Origin: Isoetes taiwanensis
Lineage: Eukaryota > Streptophyta > Lycopodiopsida > Isoetales > Isoetaceae
NCBI GenBank assembly: GCA_021234155.1
Contig: JAJEKV010000086.1
Span: forward strand, 1,614,001 to 1,678,000
Direction of reading: 5' to 3'
DNA length: 64,000 nucleotides
The notes below the pieces were generated by a model. That model searched no databases and was not told where the DNA came from. It saw nothing but the letters and a program-made list of their open reading frames with translations. This document shows, in pieces, positions 11,068 to 20,126 of this stretch. The number at the start of each line of letters is the position of its first letter. Positions within the stretch are counted from its first letter, which is position 1. A program made the translations under genes and the position numbers.

Positions 11068-12360
11068 TCATTCCATTCCCATTTTTTTTCGGAACCCGGT
11101 TAATTTACATAAAAAGTAGCACCCCGACCCGAAAACTATACTAAATTCGAATTTTTGAATAAAACTCTGAATCCGAGCTTTGCTCCAGTTTTCCCAGGTT
11201 CGCGAGTCGAGAACAAAAACAATGCAACTGAAACAAAGGAAATTCATTAAAGATTGAAACCAAGGATCTAGTTGAAAAAGAATTTTTATTAATAAATTGA
11301 ACAGATACAATGTATTTTACATCGGACCTTGAGAGACCATGGCGGTCTTCTTTGTCACTCTGATTACATCATCTTGGTAGGTGGTCCACCTTAGGGGATT
11401 AACTTGTGGCGCTTCTTCATGCCGTCAGTAAGCCTTGGGGGCAACTGAAGAGTGTGGAATGCCTCACGTGGAGGTGCCTCTGGAGCTACCGGCCGACTGT
11501 CCACCCGACTTCTCCACTCGCCTCCATGACCTTTCATCGAATATGCTCCTTCCCCAACCTCCGTGGATGTTATGCAATGCTTGCAATATGCCTTGAGCTT
11601 CTCGGACTTTCTCTTTGTTCTTCGCTTTGTTCTTTATTCCCAGGGTGTAGCGAGCAACCTCTGAATTCGCGAAGCAACCTTGTCCCAAAGGCCGGGCAAG
11701 AGTGTAGCGTGGCCAGGGATGCGTGCCCGAGCGGTATTTCTTGACCTTGAGCTGGATGCGTGTGCGCTGGAGCGGTCTCGTGATGCACGGCGGGATGCGT
11801 GGCTGGTGTCGGATCTGTGCCTAAACCACCGGAGCAAGGAGAGTATGATTAACAATTCACGGTGCCATTAGTCAAAGCGAAGAAAAGAATGTTGAAATCA
11901 AATTACAACGGAGAACATTCATTCCATACAACTGCATCCAATGGCGTGGGAAGTAGTGTCTTTTCGACTTCGCGAGTCGAGAAAGGCCCATAAAAAATCA
12001 AAGTACAACCATTCTCATTAGAATATGGTTGCATCCAATCACACACGGAAGCAAACAAATGCTTTTGTCAACGAGACAATCAAGCATGCCTTTCTCGACT
12101 TCGAAGAGTCGAGAAAGGCCCAGAAACCCAATGTACAAGCATTATCATAATAGATTGTACAAGCATTTCATCAACACGACAAGCATGCCTTTCTCGACTC
12201 GTGAGTCGAGAAAGGCATCGAAAACTCAATATACAAGTATATTCATTACAAAATGGTCAATACATGTGTTCACGCGTTCGATTACAATATTCACACAATT
12301 TGACTATCGAAAGCGGGGGTCACTCTTCTTGTTCACCAAAGTATTTGTCGTCCATAGCTT
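11068..12360. other. Left subterminal region of the 12.2-kb transposon
   Basis: No convincing gene. It holds a GC-rich stretch (11400-11850) and about four copies of the CTCGACTCGCGAGTCGAG-type palindrome (11196, 11965, 12093, 12191). The last three sit in roughly 100-bp repeat units sharing AAGCATGCC and GTACAAGCATT. Confidence 0.6.
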
Positions 12361-13162
12361 TCATGATCGGCTTGCTCTCACGGATCGGGTTCCGTGGAGG
12401 CTCGGATAGTTTCGTAAGCACATCGGCGACAAGAATGGCGAAGAGGATTCCGCCAAGACAGGACAGAGTCCGAAGGACAACCACCTATCCGTCTCATATT
12501 CTTCAGGTCGATATGGCTTAGCAATGATTGTATTTTGCGCGTTATGATAGCACTTGTAGGCGGAGTCGTCTATGATCAGCGTGTTGTGTTTGCCATAGTC
12601 CTGGAATAGCTCATAAACCCTGTCCAGCCTTTTCACCATTATAGGCTTCCCCTTTGTGATGGCTGGATCGAGGTCCTTCACATGCTCGACCCTTTCGTTT
12701 CCCCAAACGAACTTGAACTTCAAAACTGAAATGCCGAGAACACCAAGAACATTGACAATATTTTTCTTTGCCATACAAGACCATATGCCCACTTCGAATC
12801 CCCGTGCCAGGCACCAGTCAATAATTTCCTTAGCTCTAGGCCTCGGATACACTATTTTATGCTCTGTTTTCACTGGGATCTGCGAGGTGTTAATCTCGGG
12901 GACGTCTTTGTCGTGGTATACTGCAGCTAATACTCCATTGACGTCAAATATTACTAGCTTGGTGGGACCAGCTGGATCCCAGTTGGAGTTTGGCTCTGAC
13001 CATATTTCCGGTTCATCGGGATCCAAATGCGGGATCATTAACTTTTCAGGTTCTTTCTGGCTGTGAGCAGTGTCTTGCTCTGGATTTTCATTCTCATTCT
13101 CCTCGCGACGTGAACCGTTGGAATCCATTGACAATGATCCGGACTCGTTGAGCTGGAATTCC
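12361..13162 (-). pseudogene. FCP1/NIF-like HAD phosphatase domain, C-terminal exon of the accessory gene
   Basis: Resembles the FCP1-like (NLI-interacting factor) protein serine phosphatases of the HAD fold. Visible features are a DVNGVL motif (HAD motif I, second acidic residue Asn as in several plant homologues), a central basic region and LIIDDSAYKCYHN...NTIIAKPY, the motif III region, near 12510-12570. An acidic, Asn/Glu-rich linker precedes the domain. A putative acceptor (TTTCAG, ending 13163) joins this exon in frame to the methyltransferase-like segment upstream, so it probably is not a separate gene. Catalytic activity is doubtful because of the Asn and general decay. It may be a captured host gene or a true transposon domain. 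Confidence 0.68.
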
Positions 13163-13297
13163 CTGAAATGATGACATCGGCCGAAGAAAAGCGAGTTTTC
13201 GACTCATGAGTCGAGAATGACAAGAAAAGGTATTGAAAGGAAACGAGTTTTCTCGACTCGCGAGTCGAGAAACACCGATAGAGCAAAGTAAACTCAC
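13163..13297 (-). other. Putative 135-bp intron carrying two palindromes
   Basis: On the minus strand GAG|GTGAGT at 13297 and TTTCAG|G at 13163 are good plant splice sites, and splicing keeps the frame open across the join. Two copies of the transposon palindrome (13198-13221 and 13248-13272) lie inside. Confidence 0.55.
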
Positions 13298-14125
13298 CTC
13301 AATCTCAGGTTTTCAATAATGTTTTCGGCAGCATTCTGGTCCAAACCTTCGACATCCTCGTCTCCGTCAGGTTTGTCTCCCTCGTCCTCGTCGTCTTTAC
13401 TGCTTCCATTTGTCTTCCTCCCCTTGAAATGCTCATGAAGCAGATCCAAGTATGACTGAATGGTTTCAACCATGTCCTTATTTCCAACCACGGATATAGG
13501 TTTCATTCCAAACAGCATAGCCCCCTGAGAGAACAGGCCATTCATGTACCACTTTCGCATACAATTTGATCTTCCTCGACCAAAGCTGGTTATGAAGTAC
13601 TTGATAACTCTTGGCGGATAGGAATTCTATGTATAGGACCGGTCGCACCATCCTTGCTGACCTTGTCCATCGATGGAACATCCTCCATAAACCCCCCCCT
13701 TCCGGGGTTCCATCTCGCTCTTGAGAGATCATGAACTTGTCGAGATAATGATGCTCGCTAGACCACCACTTATCCGTTCGATCACCGCCCGATCTTGAAA
13801 TCAAAACCAAAACTATGTTGGCAAAGCTTGGTGCCTTCGGGCAAGCCAAGTCTGCACTCATGATCAAGTTCAGTATATGGAGTGCATGATCTTGTTGGTG
13901 AAGTTAATATCACTGCCCATTGGGAGACGGTAGTTGTTTGATTGCCCGGCATGCAAAAGACAAAGGAAACCGAAAGTATCCGGTCGGTCATGTCAGACAC
14001 GTCTTGTACCAGCTGCTCTATGTCGACTTTGTCATAAAAAAGGGTGGGGTCTTGATCATATTGATGGCAAATAGTGCCCACGGGTCCAGTGCGGTTCGGA
14101 CCACCAAATCCTTTGTGTCCCAAAG
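13298..14125 (-). pseudogene. Beta-class DNA methyltransferase-like segment
   Basis: Minus-strand coding pieces shifted among frames. From upstream: a block with KTPPFF (about 14040-14060) that could correspond to the [DNS]PP[YFW] motif IV, a middle region (DMTDRI...VFCMPGN, then ADLACPKAP...DKWWSSEHHYLDKF, about 13990-13740), and SQGAMLFG...VVGNKDMVETIQ (about 13530-13450) resembling the motif I region. Motif IV before motif I is the beta-class order of N6/N4 methyltransferases. With a ParB-like domain upstream this recalls the ParB-methyltransferase proteins of phages and bacteria. The catalytic aspartate appears replaced. This is inference from motifs and order and needs profile comparison. 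Confidence 0.4.
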
Positions 14126-14229
14126 TAACCAGAAATGGGGGAGCTTATCGTGCGCCTTTAAATGGGACCACCCGAATCCAAGCTTCCTTTTCAGAATTGC
14201 CAGCACGTTCAGGGGAAAGGAAGGGTTTT

Positions 14230-14936
14230 AACGTTACGCTTCAGCTTTTGGTGTTGATGTAGGGTTGACATAGGCGGTTCAATTCCTTCATGTCTTCCTC
14301 ATCAAGGGCAGCCTTTTCCTTGTAATAATCAAAATCATGGTATTCATTAGATGCAACGTTGCAGAACTCCGTGATGCCTTCTTCTAACGCACGCTGTCGC
14401 TTTAGGACTGTGGCATAATCCTTTGCGTCCTGCAATTTAGAACTCCTGGTCTTCCTCAGCAGGATTGTTCCCTCCAAGATTTTGCCTTGTAGGTCAAGCG
14501 TTTCTTTGTCCGTGAGGCCCTGTATCCTCTTCATGAACTGCTTGTCAAACAACTTGGGGTCGGGCCTGCTTGGAAATTCTCCATTGCTGTCCTTCAGCTT
14601 GCCTCTTGTCCATTGAGCCCATATGTCAGTCCATTTCTCCCAGGCCTTTCGATTGCTAAGAATGAGGTCGTATTGGTCTGAGAGAGACTCCCTGCCTTTC
14701 CTTGGTGTTCTCTTCTTCTTCTCCTCTTCTTCGTCTCCCTCGTCATCTTCCTGTCCCTCCAGCAGAACATATCTGCATAGTTTCTCAAAGGTCTTCCACT
14801 TATCAGGGAGCCCTGTTTCCCTTTAGGGCCGAGGGACAACCCAATGCTTTCCACTTTATTTGCCTGGCGTGTATGATCTGGTCGGGGATAAAGGGCTGCA
14901 TTCGGACAATGTACCAATGTCAGAGCATGAAAGTAT
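14230..14936 (-). pseudogene. Unrecognised middle domain of the accessory gene
   Basis: Long minus-strand coding stretch with a frameshift near 14830: Lys/Trp-rich (PDKWKTFEKLCRYVLLEG, DIWAQWTRGKL), an acidic run followed by KKKRTP, then a helical, charged C-terminal part (14552-14241) ending in YINTK. Composition and length look like genuine protein sequence and not a shadow frame. I do not recognise the family. It lies between the ParB-like and methyltransferase-like segments, in the same direction. A stop (TGA) near 14922 sits where Arg would be expected. Confidence 0.5.
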
Positions 14937-15382
14937 CTACAAACACCCGGAATAAACAGTAAATAGTAGCCGGGTTTTCGACTCGTAGGTCGAAAGTCCC
15001 TGAATGTCTAATTTTCTTTTTACTTCTGCGGGTTTTCTCATTTCGCTGAGTCGAGAAAGCTCTACATCCTTTGATTTTTCTGCATTACCACGGCTTTGGG
15101 CTGCAGTCGAAAGAAACCTCAGTGATAATCGGCAAATGTTAGGATGGCAGGGCTTTCTCGACTCGCGAGTCGAGAAAGTCCCATTAAATGTCTAATTTTC
15201 TTTTACTGGCTAAGGGTTTTCTCGACTAGCGAGTCGAGAAAGCTCCACATCCTTTGATTTTTCGTATTTACTCGGGCTTTCGACTCGTGAGTCGAAACCC
15301 CAGTGATAATCGGCAAATGTTAGGATGGCAGGGCTTTCTCGACTCGCGAGTCGAGAATGGAAAGATTCAGAGAGTTATTTAC
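14937..15382 (-). other. Putative 446-bp intron carrying six palindromes
   Basis: Minus-strand donor AAG|GTAAAT at 15382 and acceptor TTTGTAG at 14937 bracket a stretch with no coding character. Six copies of the palindrome occur here (about 14973, 15037, 15153, 15220, 15275, 15335). Two near-duplicate blocks (15040-15180 and 15210-15355) share ACATCCTTTGATTTTTC and CAGTGATAATCGGCAAATG. Confidence 0.5.
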
Positions 15383-15760
15383 CTTACGTAGCTGGCACTC
15401 GCTGCTATTGTGTTCTGGCAGTGGCTAATGCTGGCCAGTTCGGTTGCTGGCGTCTCCGCCGAAAGAACTCTGCACTCTCGCTTGGCATATCTATCCTTGA
15501 TCCTTTGCGGCACCTCCTTCTCCGTCTGCAATACTTGAGCCGCCCTAACTGAATGCTGACCGTCTACAACCCGTAACGGACGTCTTTTCCCTTCAGATCT
15601 TCCTCGGACTTCCAAATTTGAACAACTCACCTGTCGACCGCTAAAAGGTATGACATCCGCAGGCATTGGATCTCAAGCGGATGTCGCACCATCGAGTTGA
15701 GAATCTCCGGCATGTGCTTTGGATTAAATTCCAATGGTTGAACAAGACGGCATCTCCATT
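15383..15760 (-). pseudogene. ParB-like (DGQHS) domain segment
   Basis: Minus-strand coding pieces with one or two frameshifts. They include LEFNPKHMPEILNS...HPLEIQCLRMSY (about 15750-15650) followed by RPLRVVDGQHSVRAAQ (about 15580-15530) and a basic tail. The DGQHS(x)RAA motif matches the D-G-x-x-R core of ParB/sulfiredoxin-like folds, which bind or cut DNA or hydrolyse nucleotides. The segment ends at a putative donor at 15382. Upstream neighbours appear to be parts of the same protein. Confidence 0.5.
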
Positions 15761-16534
15761 CTGCAAACCTTCAGCCGTCTAATGTCCAGCAGCAGCTTGT
15801 GTGATATTCCCAACGGATAATACTGAGCTAGACGCTCCATTTTCTGTGCCCCTCTCTGAGAAATCCTGATCTGATCATCTGGATCGAGGTTTGGGGAGTC
15901 GACCATATCTTCGTCTCCTTCGTCATCTGACTCCTCCCGTGTGGTGTCATCATCCCCATCTTTTTTTTTGGTGGACTTTTTTGTGTATGAACCACAACTT
16001 AATTCCCCACTGCAGAGTGTTGTAGAGTCTTCAACACAGTAGAAGTGAAGCTCCCCGTATTGAACAGTTTTTCCCTGACTCTGGAAATCTCCATACCAAG
16101 CTCCCTGGATGTTAGGGTTCCGGTCTCCTTCATCCCTTCGGATCCTTCCACCCAAGGTTTCGACAATTTAAAAAGCCCGAGCCTTTTTTTGGTGCCCTTA
16201 GCCTTGCTCATGGAAGAGTGAGAATAATTTGAAGCTGCTAATTTTTTGGTGCGATAGAACTTACTCTTCCGCAGTCCTCGACATGTAGTGTTAAATGCTT
16301 GAATCAGCGCAGTAGAGGCGGAGAGCACAACACCGATTTTCTTGTACTTGTCTCCGGAGCTCTTCTTGTCCCTTTGGTGTAGAAACAGATCTTTCTCCTT
16401 CCCACTTGTCGATACCTCGACATACCACCAAGAATGGGCATTTGTTTCAAGAAGCTCTGTCTCGATCCCTCGATGGCGAAGAATGGAGTTCTACCCGATT
16501 GATCACCAAAGGAGTCCGAGGTGAATCTTTGCAA
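15761..16534 (-). pseudogene. N-terminal region of the accessory gene, family unknown
   Basis: Minus-strand coding chain with frameshifts near 16430, 16330, 16000 and 15760. Readable parts are FFAIEGSRQSFLKQ (about 16475), WWYVEVSTSGKEKDLFL (about 16430-16385), GDKYKKIGVVLSA, a Lys-rich middle, an acidic run with many Asp/Glu (about 15970-15890) and RISQRGAQKMERLAQYYP leading into the ParB-like segment. The start was not determined. The palindrome-rich spacer begins upstream. Confidence 0.45.
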
Positions 16535-17560
16535 GAAGAAAGGATGGATCAGTTAAGGTATTCCGACAAAAGAAAAACCTCGAGCTCACAGGGTGTTTGT
16601 CTTCTTCTTCTTGCCATTTGGCGAAGCATCCCCTCCGCCCGCTTCTTGGGCCGGAGTCATTTCTATATGCCCTCTCATCCTCTTGGACGACTCGTAAAAT
16701 TAAGTTTCCTCCAAGCGTTGTGAGTTTTAGGACTGCATGTAAAAAAAGATCGGGCGTGTTCTTTAATTTGAAGTTAAGGACATGCAATCATTTATGAAAA
16801 AAAGGGCTAAGGGTACAAAGACGGTCGGCTTTAGCCGCCCAAACACTATTTCGAAATTGAATCACATCAAGGGACTAAGTGAGTGGAGCGTAGTTTATCT
16901 TCCCTGCGGCATTGGGGAACTTCGAGGTCGAGGGGGATCATCAGCTATTAGCGACTTCGGAATGGCGCCGATGCGGTAAAAGCCGCTAACAAACGCCTTG
17001 CATATGTGTGTTTTTTCGACCGTGGCCCTATTGCAAGCAGTTGAATTGATCGATGAGCACCGAGCTAAGGTAGGAAGCGGAGAGAGCTGCCGGACACCGG
17101 AACTCTACATCAACCGCGCCATGGAAAGGGGATACGCGAGAATCGCAGCTGATATCTGAGTAATAGATGCGAATACACTCTTGAAGAGACCCGATGAAGA
17201 AGCAAAGACTACGGGTGAGGCTGCGGGATCCGCGGATCTGATGGCCCAAGGAATTACTGCGTGAAGAGGTGAGTTTCGAGATGCCTATGTTATTTCGCTT
17301 GTAGAACATGCCGTATGTGTTTAAATAATGGAGCTGGCCGATAAGCTCGGCGGATTCAAGTGTTTCCTTGTCCGGCATTTCTCGGCTTCGAGAGATGATT
17401 TACTCTCTAGGTTGAGAGATGCACTAAGAAGGAAACATTGGATCGAGGTAAAACGATTCCGTTTTAGGTCCATTTTTCCATGGATCATTTTACTTGGAAT
17501 GTTGTACATAGATCGAGGCTAGGACTAAGGCCCAGGAGATGCGGTTCAAATGCATCCTCT
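16535..17560. other. Spacer between the accessory gene and the palindrome block
   Basis: No gene or repeat recognised. Confidence 0.4.
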
Positions 17561-18640
17561 TGTAGTTAGTCGGAGGGGGCCTCCACCCTGTCAGAACCAC
17601 TCCCTCTCGCAATATTCGAGGAAGATGGTTGAAGGAGAGTGGCTCAGACGGGCTAGAGGCACTTGGGACTAAAAACGAGGAGAATAGAAAGTGCAAAGGT
17701 TTGTAGAGAATGCAAGCCTTGGCTTCCTCGTGGTTTCCACGTGGTTAGTTGTAGAGGCCTCCACCCGTCCAGAGCCCCTCCCTTAGACTATTCGGCGAAG
17801 ATGGTTCAAGGAGAGTGACTCGATGGGTCGAGCCACTTGCTACAGAACACAGGAGAATTGGCTGGCTAAAGTTCTACCGACTTGGGCGGTGAGAATGCTT
17901 GGCAACCTCGTCTACATTCTCGACTTGGGCAAGTCGAGAATGCCAGCCATCCGAACTCCGTTAGTACACATGGAGTGCCGGTTGTATGCATTCCCGGTTC
18001 CTTGGCCCGAGAATGCATACAAAGAAGCTCGTGGAATGCATGCATACCGCTGCACCACAATACGGCGAGAATTGGGTTGCTAAGAGTTGGCCTGCAGACA
18101 AGAAAACACTTCCCTTCGCAATGTCCGAGGAAGATAGAAGGAGAGTGTTTAAGACTGTCTGCAGGCCAGCTCTAGAGTGCACTAGAGCTGCGTTTTCTCA
18201 CTCACCAGTCGAAAGCAGCCAAGAACTTCAGGTTAGTCGCCGAGGCCTCCACCCAATCAGAGCCCATCCCCTTCGCAATATTCGGCGAAGATGGTTCGAA
18301 GGAGACGGTCTTTGATTGGGTAGAGGCCACTGCGACCACACACAGGAGAATTGGGTTGCTAAGAGTTGGCCTGCAGACAGTCAAAACCACTTCCCTTCGC
18401 AATGTCCGAGGAAGATAGAAGGAGAGTGGTTGAGACTGTCTGCAGGCCAGCTCGAGTGCACTAGAGCCTGCGTTTTCTCGACTCACGAGTCGAGAAAGCG
18501 GCCAGCACCTCAGTGGTTAGTCGCCGAGGCCTCCACCCAGTCGGAGCCAGTCCTCTTCGCAATATTCGATGAGCATGGTTCGAAGGAGAGTGGCTCGAGG
18601 ATCGGGTGGAGGCACTCACGACGCACAAAGAGCCATTGGC
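17560..18640. repeat. Block of about six long imperfect palindromes (~90 bp each)
   Basis: Units at about 17570-17665, 17755-17840, 18080-18180, 18240-18335, 18365-18455 and 18525-18620. Each has arms such as GGCCTCCACCC...GGGTGGAGGC or GGCCTGCAGACAGTC...GACTGTCTGCAGGCC, an inner pair CCACTCCCTTCG...GAAGGAGAGTGG and a conserved centre near CGCAATATTCGAGGAAGATGG. They lie between the divergent gene sets. Another inverted pair (TGTATGCATTC...GAATGCATACA) is at 17985-18020. Confidence 0.75.
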
Positions 18641-18885
18641 GGTATCACATTCTCGACTCACGAAGTCGAAGGCTCGCAAAGCAGGTTCTAAAGAATGTGA
18701 AGACATTGGGTAGCCGCGGCAATCCCATGTGGGCGAGTCGAATCCCTCAACCTGCCAACAGTCCAGAGTGTACACTCCCTCTTCTCGCCTCGCGAGTCGA
18801 GAAGTTCTCGACTCGCGAGTCGAGAAGAAGGCCTGTACTTCCTTGACTGTTGGCAAGCTGAAGTATTCTCAACTCGCCACTCCCT

Positions 18886-20126
18886 TCTGCATGTCTCCTG
18901 CAGTGGATTTGCTGTGAGTTAGAAATGGAGATTCTGTGAAGCAATTCCTATTCTGAATTCTTGCTGGGAGAAAGACATTCCTAGTTATTTTCTGTTAATG
19001 CTCTGCAATATCTTACTTCCTAACACCAGTCTCTGATGATTTCTCTCTCGGTTGCTTGCTACTATAACCACTATTCTCACTTGTGCATGTACAATGTATT
19101 CAATTCAACCACAAGCAAGAAAAAGATAACAAAAAACAGAAAACAATACAAAGATTATTAAGATTAATGAGAAAACAGAGAAAAGTGGAGAACAGTACAG
19201 AGAAAAGTGGAGAACAGTACAGAAAAATGAGATTAAAAAAGGGTATGATATTACAAAAACATACCTGGAAGATTTGCTGGATGAGGAGGAGGCTTCCGAC
19301 TTCGATTCCATGTGGGTATAGTCGTTGACAAAGCGTGAATAAGGATTTGTCGGGCTGTAAATTGTATCAGGGATTAATAAGAGCCTCTAACAACAGAATA
19401 TAAGAAAAAACGCACTAAAAGACTTACATAAAACTAAAAAAGCAAAGACTAAAGGGCCTCACTTTCTTCTCAAAACGCCTCGCCGAACAATGAACTCGCG
19501 CGAGAACTTCGGTATTTGGAAGCGCCCCGATCGGTCGACCAAGCTGCTGTCATAAGATGGCTGGAATCGCTTCGGTTCGATCGATCGCCTGACGGAAAGC
19601 TGAGCCTAAGGAAACAGGGAGCTCAAGAGTGATCGAGAAAATGAGGGGAGGAAGAATGGTCGGGGAGAGGAAGAGGGTGCAAGCGTTAACTCGGCCGCAC
19701 CCTCGAACCTCGTAAAAGTGCAATAATATACTATACACGCGGTGGGCCATACCCTCCATGACGTGGCGGGGCGGTTATTAGCCGACGCGGGCCACGGTTT
19801 TGACCCGAAGAGGCGCCACGTGGCCATGCCAAGATATGAAAGGGTTGGTTATATGTTTATATATGTTGTCTTATGTATTTAATAAGGTTTCAATGGTTGA
19901 ATAGTATCAATGGTATATATGGTTACAATGTTCACATATGGTTTAGAATGAGTGTGGTTGTATGCTTTAATATGGTTATATGATTTTAGTTAATATGGTT
20001 GTATGATTTAATATGGTTATATTTAATATGTTTGTATGGTTTTATATGGTTCATATGGTCATATTTGTGGTGTTTGGGGCTATATGGTTTTAATGTGAGC
20101 TTTTTCATTCGTGGGGAGCATGTGAG
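18886..20126. other. Region upstream of the transposase; AT-rich GGTTATATG repeats at 19860-20090
   Basis: No gene recognised. 18890-19330 is A-rich, and 19440-19830 is GC-rich with many CpG. 19860-20090 is low-complexity, built of TATGGTTATATGGTTT-like units. It probably contains the promoter region for the plus-strand transposase, but no specific element can be named. Confidence 0.4.

Larger units (their letters stand above)
11190..18885. repeat. Dispersed palindrome family, core TCTCGACTCGCGAGTCGAGA (about 20 copies)
   Basis: Copies, perfect or with one to several changes, lie at about 11196, 11965, 12093, 12191, 13198, 13250, 14973, 15037, 15153, 15220, 15275, 15335, 17918, 18193, 18473, 18651, 18780, 18802 and 18867. 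I saw none outside the 12.2-kb transposon. They avoid the readable coding segments and sit in inferred introns and flanks. Arm changes are often compensated, for example GACTCG/CGAGTC and GACTTG/CAAGTC. Confidence 0.88.

Noticed and set aside
11400-11870. Coding gene in the GC-rich left subterminal part of the transposon
   Set aside because: Overlapping frames on both strands of similar length without domain similarity. Composition alone explains them.
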